From Pholiota molesta (lineage: Eukaryota; Basidiomycota; Agaricomycetes; Agaricales; Strophariaceae): a stretch of 64,000 nt of DNA. The stretch is taken from positions 1 to 64,000 of the forward strand of contig JACGCK010000032.1 of the NCBI GenBank assembly GCA_014925825.1, read 5' to 3'. Below the pieces are notes generated by a model. The model was not told the DNA's origin. It did not search any database and saw only the letters and a list, made by a program, of their open reading frames with translations. Shown here piece after piece: positions 21,163 to 31,337 of this stretch; position 1 is the stretch's first letter, and every line of letters begins with the position of its first letter. The position numbers and the translations under genes are program-made.

Positions 21163-23056
21163 CCCAATTCTACTTGGTGTGCTGCTTAGCATGATCATGC
21201 ATGGGGTAAGATCGTATATCTCTCATACGTAGTGGCAGTTCAACTGATGAGTTCATCGATCAGGTCTTGCTCTCTCAAGTACGTGCTATTCACAACCTCA
21301 ACGTATTGGGAATTTCAACTTGTGTTCATTAGATATACTCCTACTATCTCCTCTACAGAAGGTGTGGCAGTTAATTCTACCTTCAATAGTTGTTGCATTG
21401 CTCATCGATATCAACGTCCAATTATAGCACCGACCCAAAACTCAATAAATACATGGTGAGATCATTACGCTTTTGTTTGTGTTCAGTGACATTCATAATC
21501 CGCGCTTATCGCCGTAGGTTCTATATATCTTAATCGTCGAGTCCCTGCACACGGCCTTTTCAATATTCATGATTTATCAACCTCTGATCCTGCGATTTGG
21601 TAAGCCGCAGTCTTAGATCCGTATTCGAGATATGTTGATCTGGTCTTTGTAAACAGGCGACCCACATGCGCTGGTGGAATATCCTCTAGGTTTGTGCTTT
21701 TCCGTGTTCCTTGTTTAAATCCCGGCACTCACCTGACGTCGCGTTCAATTTTTAGCTCTCTCTCCGCGTAAGTTTGTCTTACCCATTAGACAACGCCGTG
21801 ATCTGTGGCTCATGACAAGAATAATTACGCAGTTGTATCTTTAATGGTGCGGTCCGAATCAGCATCTATTTCTGTCGAATCACATTAATTAACCGCATCC
21901 GACTTTCCAGGCTGCTATATCTCTACCTATACAAATCTTCGTTGCCTGGAGAATTATTCGTCTGCAACATTCCTTCTGGGTCGGCGGTGCCATTTTTATT
22001 TTTGCAGCGATCTCGTTCGGTCAGAAGAAATCCCTCTCCTTGTCTATCACACATTTTCTAATAATCTGCCTTATTCTTACTTGCAGCCGGAGCCGTGCTC
22101 TCTGCAGTTCAGATCAAGCAGTCTGCTCATTTCTCGGAACGGCGTTCGCTGCAACTTTCGGCCATTCTCTGGCTTACTCCCGGAGCGATAACGGATATTG
22201 TTATTGCTGCCACGCTGTCATGGAGCCTGGTGCGACACTCCTGACGCACTCTGACTGGGTGGGTACTGATGTTGCAGTATTATGTGCAGTATAAACGAAA
22301 GACGGGCTTGCCTTCGACGGACGCCGTCATCAGTCGAATAATTCGGCGTAAGTACACATTGAAATTAAAGATTTGGCTCTTCCAGAGTACTGACGATGCG
22401 ATGATGTAGTTACCATCCAAACTGGCGTAATGACGTGAGTGTGGACATCTTTTCCAAATAATACTTCGCCTGACACGCTGTTCCAGCTCTATCGCAGCAG
22501 TATTGAACTTGCTCACTTTGGTTGCTTTACCAGTGCGTGATCCCCTACTTGTGAAATTGTTCCAGCCAGCTGATTTTCTAAACAGACCGGAAATTCAATG
22601 TAAGCTATCTCCCACTAGCCTCGGATATGAATGCGAGATCTAATCTTGTCATTGAAGTAATTTTATCTTCAACATCATGCTCATGAAAATCTACGGCAAC
22701 TTCCTGTTGGCCACTCTGAATGTAAGTCCGCGTTATATCCCTTTCACTATCGTCTAATAAGTATATTCTTAGGCACGCGCGTCGTGGACTAACGATCTGC
22801 AACATGTTAACGGGAGCCTCCTTTTCGAGAACGTGCTGAATGCTTCCGACAAAGTATGCTCTAAGTCGTCCGCCTTGGTCTTATAAATCAACTGACTGTG
22901 CTCTAGCCTCTCAGCTTCGTTAAAGCGATCTCAGCCGTCGCTCCGAATGCGAATCGTGAAACCCAAAATTCAGAATCAGAATTCGGAAGCAGCCAGGGTT
23001 CATCTTCCGTTGACATGGTACAACGGTACTGCACCGATCTCACTTTGCCTGTGTAG
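21163..23056 (+). CDS. DUF6534-like multi-pass membrane protein with many micro-exons (5' end unresolved)
   Basis: Seventeen exons can be read in one continuous frame: (21163)-21205, 21264-21278, 21333-21361, 21428-21455, 21518-21599, 21657-21689, 21756-21767, 21833-21846, 21911-22019, 22087-22229, 22278-22347, 22410-22434, 22487-22532, 22586-22599, 22658-22721, 22773-22853, 22907-23056. The first segment reads FGPILLGVLLSMIMHG, the usual N-terminal helix of the family; then come YSYYLLYR, VESLHTAFSIFMIYQPLI, IQIFVAWRII, WLTPGAITDIVIAATL. The signature region DAVISRIIRLTIQTGVMTSI ... FNIMLMKIYGNFLLATLNAR is the DUF6534 domain. Exons of 12, 14, 14 and 15 bp are needed to keep frame. A start codon is not assigned. 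Function of these basidiomycete 7TM-like proteins is unknown. Confidence 0.82.
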
Positions 23057-23116
23057 TGGACATTTAGCAGCTACATGTGTATAAGTAGGTACAGTAGCAT
23101 TAATACACGGACATCC

Positions 23117-23874
23117 CTAATCTGAATGGGGTGCTAAAGCGCTTGTATCTTTCTCTTCCCTGCCGTCCAGCCATGACGTACACATTGGACATCGTTTCGC
23201 CTGGAAATATGGATTTAGTCTCGATCGTACGTTGTAAAACGAAATCGTACCTTGGCTGAAATTTCTTTTCTGCAATAAGTGCACTTGACGGTGTGCTTAA
23301 TGATTGACTCGTGGCTGACGTAGCCATAAAGATTTGCCAGAAAGTAGAGGGTCACGCCGATGCCGATGAAACTGACGACATGGTCAAGAAATGCCCTGCG
23401 AGGACGTTCCATTGTGATGTCTATGAGAGATACTCTAGAATGACTGACGTACCCATACGTAAGGATAACTGCGCCGTCTTCCATAGCCTGGTTCCGCGTA
23501 TTATATCCACCCGACTCTTTGTAATGGGCACCTTTTCGTAGGACCAGGAACTTCTCTTCCAGATTACGGGACATGAAAGGCAGTAGGGAGAGAGGCGGGA
23601 GCAAGATGTCAGACACCAGAGAGTTGACGACTGCAGTGAATGCCCCTGCGATTCTGGGTGGAATATAAGCGACGACACTACACCGACATTCGGGATATGA
23701 TGCTACTCACACCAAACCGGTAGCTACCTCCAGCACATTGTCGCGAAGAGCGAAATCTATAAAACCAGACCATGCGCTTTTGACTGTGCGCCTGATGTGA
23801 CCGACGTCAGATTCCGCGTCTTGTAGCAATGCTCGTCGGGTATCGTCGGAGGGCATAAAGCTGGGGACAGGCAT
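23117..23874 (-). CDS. MscL-type mechanosensitive channel with C-terminal zinc-knuckle
   Basis: Four exons (23711-23874, 23453-23653, 23251-23395, 23117-23200) give 197 residues. The order is: FIDFALRDNVLEVATGLVIA then GAFTAVVNSLVSDILLPPLS (MscL N-terminal helix and pore helix 1, matching the bacterial pattern of a charged FxxFxxRxNVxxLAVG start and SLVxDIIMPPLG), a loop ending MEDGAVILTYGAF, and the second helix VVSFIGIGVTLYFLANLY. After it come CTYC and CPMC, a four-cysteine zinc-binding tail. In bacteria MscL releases solutes under hypo-osmotic stress; fungal members are predicted channels of plasma or organelle membranes. Intron 1 uses the acceptor CCCAG 9 bp upstream of another CAG, fixed by frame. 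Confidence 0.88.
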
Positions 23875-24382
23875 AGCAGGGTTCCTTACACTTGTGTCCT
23901 TGTAGGGTGTGTAATGTAGCTAGGGAGTGAATGCCAAGGAGGTGTAGGGAATGCGGGGCTTGTTGAAACCGCTAAATTTAGCCCATCTGATCTACTATCC
24001 GTGAGATAATCCCGCAATCTAATCAGACAAGAGATCGAGCCACTAGAATTGAAATAGAGGAAGATGACAAGAAGATGAGTTCGAGTTGTAGATGCGTGTC
24101 GTTCAAAAGTCATTGCCTAGTAATGAACATATTCTTACAAGAAAAATCTAATATAAACCTCCTCATCTTTGCCGACAAGCGATTCAATGTTCAAATGAGT
24201 GGTATTGATGACGTTGAGGCTTGAGTTACTTATTATTATGATCTTTCAGCCCATCTCGGATTGTCTTTGAGAGATCAGACTCAATATACCAGGAATCATA
24301 AGGAACGCCCCTAGTTCAATCTAGCTAGTGGTAGTTTAAATCGTCGACCAGTTTAATAAAGTATCTTGGGATATTATCAATA
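23875..24382. other. intergenic spacer
   Basis: Promoter side of the MscL gene and 3' side of the acetyltransferase gene. No further gene seen. Confidence 0.4.
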
Positions 24383-25066
24383 TCACAAAGTAAAGCTCAT
24401 CCATATATCCCCCGGCACTTCTCCTTCATACCCCGTTTCCTCCACAAAACCCGTCTGCCGATACAGCCCATGCGCGCCCTCGTTCTCCGCATACACTTTC
24501 AGAAACACCACCTTCGCCATCTTCCCTTCCTTCCCCGCAGCGCCATTCCCTGACGCATCGACCGCGGTGGGTGCCTCCGAGTCCGACCCCGCCTCTCTGA
24601 CCAGCTCTATCGCATCCCGCATCAACGCCCGCCCAACCCCGCGTCGCCTCGCGCTCGGGTGCACCCACATCCCAACCAGGACGTACCGCTCCACCCTCCC
24701 CTCCTTCACCGCCTCTGCAAGGCGCCCAAGGCGCGGCAAATCGTCTGCGTCTTGCTCTACCATCAACGGGTGCAGCACGGACAGCGTGCCGATCCATGGC
24801 CAGTCTGCGGCGTCTTCATCTGCGCCGCGCGGGGTATGGCCATCAGCTGCAGCGCGCGTGAAGCGCGCAGCGAGCGTCGTGCGCCCGGGCGTGTCCACGC
24901 GGGCGCGCCATTGCTCGTGGGTGAGGAGGACGTTGTCCGCGTAGGTGGAGCCGTACGCCTCTGGGTTAGTGCGCAGGGCGTTCAGTCGGAGGGCGGAGTA
25001 TTTGTCGACGTCCGTGTCTGATGCGGGGATGGGGATGCGGTATACTTCGATAGTGGTTTCAGTCAT
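24383..25066 (-). CDS. GNAT-family N-acetyltransferase
   Basis: A single exon; the start chosen is MTETTIEVYRIP (25066), which gives 227 residues, because 30 residues further upstream look non-coding. The acetyl-CoA-binding motif A is clear: YVLVGMWVHPSARRRGVGRA followed by LMRDAIELV; later FLKVYAENEGAHGLYRQTGF is motif B of the fold. An early EAYGSTY segment is common in this subgroup, as is a final TxIWMSFTL-like end. An Ala/Gly-rich insert before motif B is unusual. It would transfer acetyl from acetyl-CoA to an amine; the substrate cannot be told. Both it and the MscL gene are on the minus strand. Confidence 0.85.
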   Translation of the reverse strand: MTETTIEVYRIPIPASDTDVDKYSALRLNALRTNPEAYGSTYADNVLLTHEQWRARVDTPGRTTLAARFTRAAADGHTPRGADEDAADWPWIGTLSVLHPLMVEQDADDLPRLGRLAEAVKEGRVERYVLVGMWVHPSARRRGVGRALMRDAIELVREAGSDSEAPTAVDASGNGAAGKEGKMAKVVFLKVYAENEGAHGLYRQTGFVEETGYEGEVPGDIWMSFTL

Positions 25067-26025
25067 GGGCCTCAACTTGGGAGTATCAAAAACGAGATTG
25101 TTAGTGCGAAGTAAATGGCTAGGACGGTACGGTGTAGGTTTGGGCGGGCAAGTCAAAGATTGGTTATATAGCCCAGCTATGCGATCGAGTCATCTATTTG
25201 AACATTGGCAATACAAGTTCTCGACAGGCACTGCATCGAGTCACGTATTATTATTTGATCAATCTCATCTGAATTTAGGGGTTTCGTATGGGAATCTGCT
25301 ACTGCAGTTCAATTCGGGCCGGGCTGCAAACCTAGAAGTGATATTTATCAACAGGTAGCGAAAGATAAGGAGCGATGTACATGGACCAAACAAGGCTTGC
25401 GAGTGATTGAAAGGATTTGAGCTTTGGGTACTAACAGTCGGTCTTATTTATGAGGCGGTGACTGAACAATTTTCTTCACCTTTAGCGCTGTGGTGATGAT
25501 AGATATATGATTAATATGCATTGGAACGGCTGGTGAGATCTCCCGCTAACAAGCCAGACAAAAGGGTATAAGTTACAAGTGTTTGCCAGGTGCCTAAATA
25601 TCAACAGAAGGAGACATAGAAGAGGGACGAGGGTGAGGTACAGAGTCCATAGTATGGTGTAGTTTGCTTTGTGGCTAGAACTGAGAAGTCCGAGAAAGAT
25701 ATATGTCACTAAGTTTAAACGAGGGTTGTGTTGCCAGAGAGTATATCAAATTCCTCCAACAGAGATTGGCGCTGCTAACATGATGAGACTGATTGTTGTA
25801 TTCGAGCGGTGAGAAGGGAACTCCTACCAGCAACAGTTTCGAAATTTTCAGCAAGCTAAGGCGGTGTGGGCAGAGTGTGCAGTGGGTAGAGTGTGCAAGG
25901 GAATAAGCGTTGTCGAGAAATATAATAGGATAAAGTATAAGTGAATGAGTGACGAGACTTCTGCGAGTAACCAAATGAGAAGCATTCCTTATATCAGACA
26001 AGAAAACCCACACACCAATTTTAAA
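25067..26025. other. intergenic stretch, no gene recognised
   Basis: Minus-strand frames 25482-25709 and 25675-26013 are Leu/Ser-rich from pyrimidine-rich DNA and resemble a 3' flank rather than protein. Confidence 0.4.
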
Positions 26026-26364
26026 TCAATACGAGGGATCGACCTCCGGAGGAGGCACCCTACCCATACCCATACCGCCCTCTATCCATATTGCCTTTCG
26101 CATAGAAAAGGCGAGCCAGAACAAGAATGCCACGAAGATCAACAACGCGGCACGAGCGAACGGCGACGGCGTGCGCACACGAAAGCGTGGGTCCGAGTCG
26201 AATGCGGGTATGGGCTCGCGGCGTGCGCGAGGCCGCCGCACAGCTGCGTCGTCCTCGACATCGTTGTCGAAGTGCGAGTCCCCATCGTAAGGCGGTGGGT
26301 ACGCAGGCGATTCTGGGCGAGAAGGACTTGGGCTCGTCGGTAGAAGCTCGTATTTTGGCGCCAT
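26026..26364 (-). CDS. small single-pass membrane protein (hypothetical)
   Basis: An uninterrupted frame of 112 residues: a polar, proline-rich acidic N-terminus (MAPKYELLPTSPSPSRPESP, then DGDSHFDNDVEDD), an Arg-rich stretch, one membrane helix (AALLIFVAFLFWLAFSM) and a short tail. Arg before and the short tail after the helix suggest the N-terminus is cytosolic. No family is recognised, but the even codon use and clean layout favour a real gene. Confidence 0.65.
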   Translation of the reverse strand: MAPKYELLPTSPSPSRPESPAYPPPYDGDSHFDNDVEDDAAVRRPRARREPIPAFDSDPRFRVRTPSPFARAALLIFVAFLFWLAFSMRKAIWIEGGMGMGRVPPPEVDPSY

Positions 26365-27715
26365 GTGTGTTTATAATGTTCTCCAGAAAGAGGAATCTAG
26401 AAACGGAAGAATGAAGTTTGAATTTTGAAACTGGAGTGTGGCCGTCTAAGGGAATGTGTTGTGATGCATGAGAGCTTCCCCTTGGTCACCACATTAAATT
26501 ACCTAATTGCTAAGTACTTAGAATACTCACGATATTTCGGTTGGTGATACAAAATTCCAATCGTTCATGACGCGACGAGGATTCTAATTCCAAGTGTCCC
26601 CAACCTCAACCAAGTCTCCAAAATCCCGTCTTGCTTTCGATTTCTCCTGCTCTGCTTATCACATACTGAGTACTGAGTACCGACTAACAACTTACCAACT
26701 AACAGTCTCAATCACTCTTACTTTAGAATCAGACGAACTCAAGTTGAACTCAAGCCAATCTCAAGCCCGACGTTGATGTTATAGACTTCTCAGCTCAATG
26801 ACAGATGTTCAGGTTCGCAGATAGACGTTTTTTTCACTGATAATCTAATATTGAATTTTTCTAGTCACAATTTAGCATTGCGCAGAGCCTTCCATTCGAC
26901 ATCCTGCAAGAAATCTTCCATCTTTGTCTGCCTTCCGAGGATAACCCAACACTCAATTGCCAGCCAAACCCCTCACTCGCTCCTCTACTGCTCTGTCATA
27001 TCTGTATTCTATGGAGGACCGCCGCCCTGAGGATGCCCTTCATCTGGAAATCGACCACATTTACAATACAGAATATGCGTCATCCGGATCCCCCGTTCGA
27101 ACGATTCAACTTGCCAAAGAGTAGAAAATTCATTGCGTGGTGGAACAAACATATCCTGGATGTGGCTCCGTCTTTATATTTCCCTTCGCCAACTTCTCGT
27201 CCTGGAAATCGACGTATCGACTTTCGCCAGCTTAAAAACCCCAAGTCAATTCTATTCAACGATCCTTTTTTCAGAGCCGCCCATGGCCTCCGATTAACAA
27301 TAACGAACCAGGAACTCGATGCCATTTGTTCGAACCAAGCTCCGTTTGACAATCTTGTTGAGCTCAGAATAGAGACTTTCCCAGACTCTAGAACACCTCG
27401 CATTGCCCTATCGCCCTTTCCCTGTTCTCCGCGTCTGACCCGCCTACAACTGTCACATGGGGACTCCTTCGAAGGGCGAGCGCTCCACATATTCCCTTGG
27501 TCGCAGCTTACCCATTTATACCTCCCGCGCACCATCTCGCTCAGTTCCTGGAGAACACTCCTACAACGCTGCACCAACCTCACGGTTATGGCGAGTATTT
27601 TGGCTGTCTCTGACGCCGGCACACCTAGTTCGCCCATCGTTATAGAGTCCCTGCGCCAACTCGTGGTCGCACTCAACAACATGCGCATGACTATTCCGTT
27701 TTCCACCCTCGTCTT

Positions 27716-28304
27716 TGTAAAGAGATCCGTTGTCACGGATCGGAAATGGGTTTGTGTGTGAAGGGCGCTAAGTAGATAAGTGACTCCGTCAACTTAGCTA
27801 GGCTTGAAGTGTTCTGTAGGGTAGAATAATAGATTTGATTCTTCGAGACTTGTGCGAGACGAGCGAGTAGAGACGAAGCGAAAACAGATATGATTCTTGG
27901 GGTGAAAATTCACTGCCCATTTCGTAGCTACTACAGCTGATTAAATACTGGTACAGCTACGAAATTTTTTAGGGACCTTCTCGGATCCATAGAACTTTGT
28001 AGAAAAGTCCATCCAAGTGCCCATGTGCTCGAAGAATAAAATCGAAAGAAAAAGAAAGTGGAAAAACAGTGCGGGAAGGATGGAATGGAGAATTAAAAAT
28101 AGGTAATACTTTTGAGGTAATTCCGCTGGCGCTTGATCTCGTCGGTGTTCTATTTTTGGAGCTCGTGAGCCACCGTCGACCCGTCGTCGTACTTCCGTTT
28201 CCGCGGTGCGCAATTCTTGCACAATGGTTGCGTTCGTGCGCGCTATCCATGATCCGAAGCAACGCTATCGATTTTCCGAGCCTGGATCGAGCGGAAGCTC
28301 CACA
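27716..28304 (-). repeat. 3' LTR of the Ty3/gypsy element
   Basis: 589 bp. Compared by eye with the other LTR it has five substitutions and three 1-nt indels, all within the first 150 bp or so; the remaining 430-450 bp are identical. An 11-bp perfect inverted repeat (ATTTCGTAGCT / AGCTACGAAAT, 27919-27929 and 27955-27965) is present in both LTRs. Confidence 0.9.
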
Positions 28305-28365
28305 TCTCCCGGGAACCTTTAAATACGGACCTCCGTGTCCGTGGCACCAAGGTCTACGAAACTAA

Positions 28366-29022
28366 ATGTCTGACTTGCATACTCCGCCTGTTCTTGCTGA
28401 ACTTGAACTTCAGTATCCCGTCGACGCTCCAGCCGAGGAGTTCCACGTTATCGAAGTTCGTGATCCTCGCGTCCTGACCACCCTTCAACACGCCGTAACG
28501 GCTGCGTTCGCTGACGAGAAGAATGCTTTACGCCACGTAGTCCGCAAAATCGAGTCCCGCAGCGACCGTCTCGAGAAGCTCAAAGAGGACTTCGAAACCC
28601 AATTAGAGAAGACCATCCTCACAAAAGAAGTCGCTCGCCTCGTTGGCGTTTACACGGGAACCAGCTACCGTACGCTGTCGAAGGTAGCCTCCGCTTTGTC
28701 CGCTTTCGAACCCCAATATGAACCGGTTGAAGTGAACGCGCTTTTCGAACGATCCCTGGAGCTGTGCACTGTCCAAGAGCTGGTCGACATCCTTCGCTAC
28801 GAGTATTACAACGTGCCGGTTCCCAGCGCGAATCCAGCCACTAGCCGTATGCAGGAGGAATTGAGAAAGGCCACCGTCCGCATGAATTCAGTCCTTGAAC
28901 GCTTCGAAAATTTGGCAGGTCATGATGGGTTTGTTGTCGGCGCCCGAGGTGAAGCGAGGGAGGATCCAATCGATGTTGACTTGTTTGGGGAGTATGAGAG
29001 CAGCCACGAAGAGTCTGGTTGA
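28366..29022 (+). CDS. intact antisense ORF within the retroelement, coil-rich protein (unrecognised)
   Basis: An uninterrupted 218-residue frame on the strand opposite to gag-pol, between the integrase 3' end and the 3' LTR. It starts MSDLHTPPVLAELELQYPVD and has a heptad-like charged region (RKIESRSDRLEKLKEDFETQ, residues 61-80) that suggests a coiled coil, then a helical C-terminal half and an acidic end. No nuclease, zinc finger or membrane segment is visible. It is free of stops and frameshifts although gag-pol is broken in several places. Transcription could come from the LTR in antisense direction. It might be a captured host gene or an element accessory protein. Confidence 0.6.
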   Translation: MSDLHTPPVLAELELQYPVDAPAEEFHVIEVRDPRVLTTLQHAVTAAFADEKNALRHVVRKIESRSDRLEKLKEDFETQLEKTILTKEVARLVGVYTGTSYRTLSKVASALSAFEPQYEPVEVNALFERSLELCTVQELVDILRYEYYNVPVPSANPATSRMQEELRKATVRMNSVLERFENLAGHDGFVVGARGEAREDPIDVDLFGEYESSHEESG

Positions 29023-29194
29023 TGGAGGAAAATTAGAGGAAGGGGCAAAGAAAGGCAAGAAAAAAAAAAAATTCAAAATAATCGGGTGTGGAAATTATTA
29101 GTTCGGAATTCAATTAAAGTGTTGGAATTATGATTGAGTGGGGAGTTGTAATGAGGCAAAATAGTACTTTTGGGTGCACGAGCTAGCTCGGCGC

Positions 29195-30440
29195 TTATTC
29201 CTCGTCATCGTCGTCGTGTTCGCGGTCCGCGAGCGCGTCTAAGTCTTCTGTCGATATTCCGACCAGCTTCGTAACGGGGACTGCATGGATGTCGCGCGGA
29301 TAGTAGGGAAAGAGACGAAATGCGCCATACCGAAGCTTGGAGAGCGAACCGTCTAAGTCAGCTAGAATATAAGAGCCTCCCTTCGTCCTTCGTACAACCA
29401 CCATAGGTCCGGTGTACCGAGGCTTTGTTTTACTACCTAGGTCCTTGTCGACTGTGGAATTTCGAACCAAGACCAAGGAGCCGGGTTTAAATTCAATCGC
29501 AATCTTTTGTTGAATATGATCTTTTTCCTTTGCCTGGACAGCTGCCCAGCGTGCCGAGTGAATTTTGTTTTTCACGATCTCGAGTTCCATGGCACGTTTT
29601 TGTAACATGATCGCTCGTTGGGCTATAAGATCTTCTGTTGAGAGTAGATCGTCGGGTGGGGGTGCGAGGTAGGTAGCTTCTGCAAGGTCGAATGGGAGCA
29701 GTGGTTCTACGCCATGTGCTAGGTAAAAGGGCGAGTGGCCCGTTACTCGGTGGATGGACACACGTTCTGCCCAAATACAGATGCGGCTACATTGGGCCAG
29801 CGAGACTCCTCTCCCCCAGCAGCTTTAATGATGGACTCCCGGACATCAAAGTGGCGGCGTTCGATGGGTCCTTGTGCTTGAGAATTGTATGGAGAAATTC
29901 GGATATAGTGGACGTGATACTTTTCGACAAGGAATTCAACCGCCTGAATGTACTGCGGCGCGTTGTCTGTAACAATCTCTTCAACCGCACCCCAGCGGCA
30001 GAGGATGTCGTTGAATATAAACTTTCCGATGGATGCCGCATTCTCATTCCGAAGCATGGCCCACTCCGGGTAAGCCGTCAGTGAACAGCGCGCGTGCACG
30101 ATATAGCGATAACCGGCTGCCCTTGGCATGAGCATCGTGTCGATATAGACCTTACGAAATAGGCCACGAGGAGCGGGAACCGTCGGCGGAATGTGCAGTG
30201 TTCGAACCTGGCGAATCTGACACTCGTGGCATGTTTTGATGTACCATTTCACGTCTTGTTCCAGAAACGGCCACCAGAATCGTTCCAACAGACTCATTCG
30301 CACCGAGAATACACCTTTGTGTCCGAGATTGTCGTGGGCCTGGCTGATCAGAGCCAACCGCTTTTCATATGGACATACAACTGATGACGTCCAGAGCGAT
30401 GTTTCCTCCACAGCTGACCTCCTTTTACAAAGAAGTCAGA
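29195..30440 (-). pseudogene. integrase part of the Ty3/gypsy polyprotein
   Basis: The zinc-binding H-H-C-C module is seen in AHDNLGHKGVFSVRMSLLER ... CHEC. The catalytic core has YIDTM (first Asp), VTDNAPQY (second Asp) and PIERRHFDVRES (Glu). The C-terminal part has the GPY/F-type segment KPRYTGPMVVVRRTKGGSY and an acidic end. A single missing nucleotide near 29755 (at SVF/WAERVSIHR) shifts the frame between core and C-terminal part. Confidence 0.85.
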
Positions 30441-31230
30441 CGCCTGTCTTACAAAGCGTGTAAGCGCTTGTTCAGAGAGGTCTGTTGGTCGATCCAAGTC
30501 CGTTAGAAACGCCTTGATTCTGTTCATCAACTCGTCACGTTGTGTAGCCTTCTCATTCCGTGGAATTTCGACCGCCGCAGCTGTAGCTACTATCAGTGTT
30601 GGCGATACTGCCAATCCAACCTCTGAGCGCCAAGCAAGACCGAGTTCCGAGACCATGGTTCCTGATCGTGACGTAGCGTGGGGTAATTGATCGATCACGG
30701 CCCTATTAATAACTTCGATCGCGAAGCAATTAGCCTCGTCGATCCAATCATCAGGATTGTCGCTTGAGTTAATGTCATTTTCAGATGCTCGTCGTCTTGA
30801 TAAACCATCTGCAGCCGTATGATCTTTCCCGGGACGTGTCGAAGCGTAAAATTGAAAAGCAAAATTGCTGCGAGCCATCGATTGGCGCTGCATTTGGCAC
30901 GATATCTGGATTGTTAATCATGCCCTTGATGTACTTGGCGTCTACTTCGACGACCAGGTTTCGAACCCCAACAATATAGAGCCGGACGTCTTTAAGCGCT
31001 CGAAAAAGTCCGTACAGTTCGATTTTTGCTTGAGAGTATCGTTGCTCTCTTTCATCCCAGGTGATCGAGCCGAATCAGACGGATAACGTCGGCCGTCATC
31101 ACCCATTTGCGACATACATAGCCAACTGCCATCCATGACGAGTCAACTGCCAGAATTACTTCGTTGTCGGAGTCGTAGTTGATTGCGCGGATTGCTGGAC
31201 AATTTTGCGCAAGGTATTTTAATTTTTCCA
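30441..31230 (-). pseudogene. RNase H region of the Ty3/gypsy polyprotein
   Basis: In pieced-together frames the segment has an aspartate-serine start (VDSSWMAVGYVC), a RYSQAKIELYGLFRAL segment (catalytic Glu), VVEVDAKYIKGMINNPDI (catalytic Asp) and the linker FTLRHVPGKDHTAADGLSRR, typical of Ty3/gypsy RNase H. At least one frame change occurs around 30900-31000. Confidence 0.75.
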
Positions 31231-31337
31231 TTGCCAGCAGCTGGTCTTCACGAACTGAAATGGAACATCCTTTCTTGTCAGGTCAACCAAGGGCTTCGCG
31301 TGCTTTGCATAATCTTGAATAAAGACGCGTATCGATC

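Noticed and set aside
27941..28365. Short open frames within the LTR on both strands, identical in the second LTR
   Set aside because: They repeat only because the LTRs repeat; the frames have no protein-like features and one runs over the LTR boundary.
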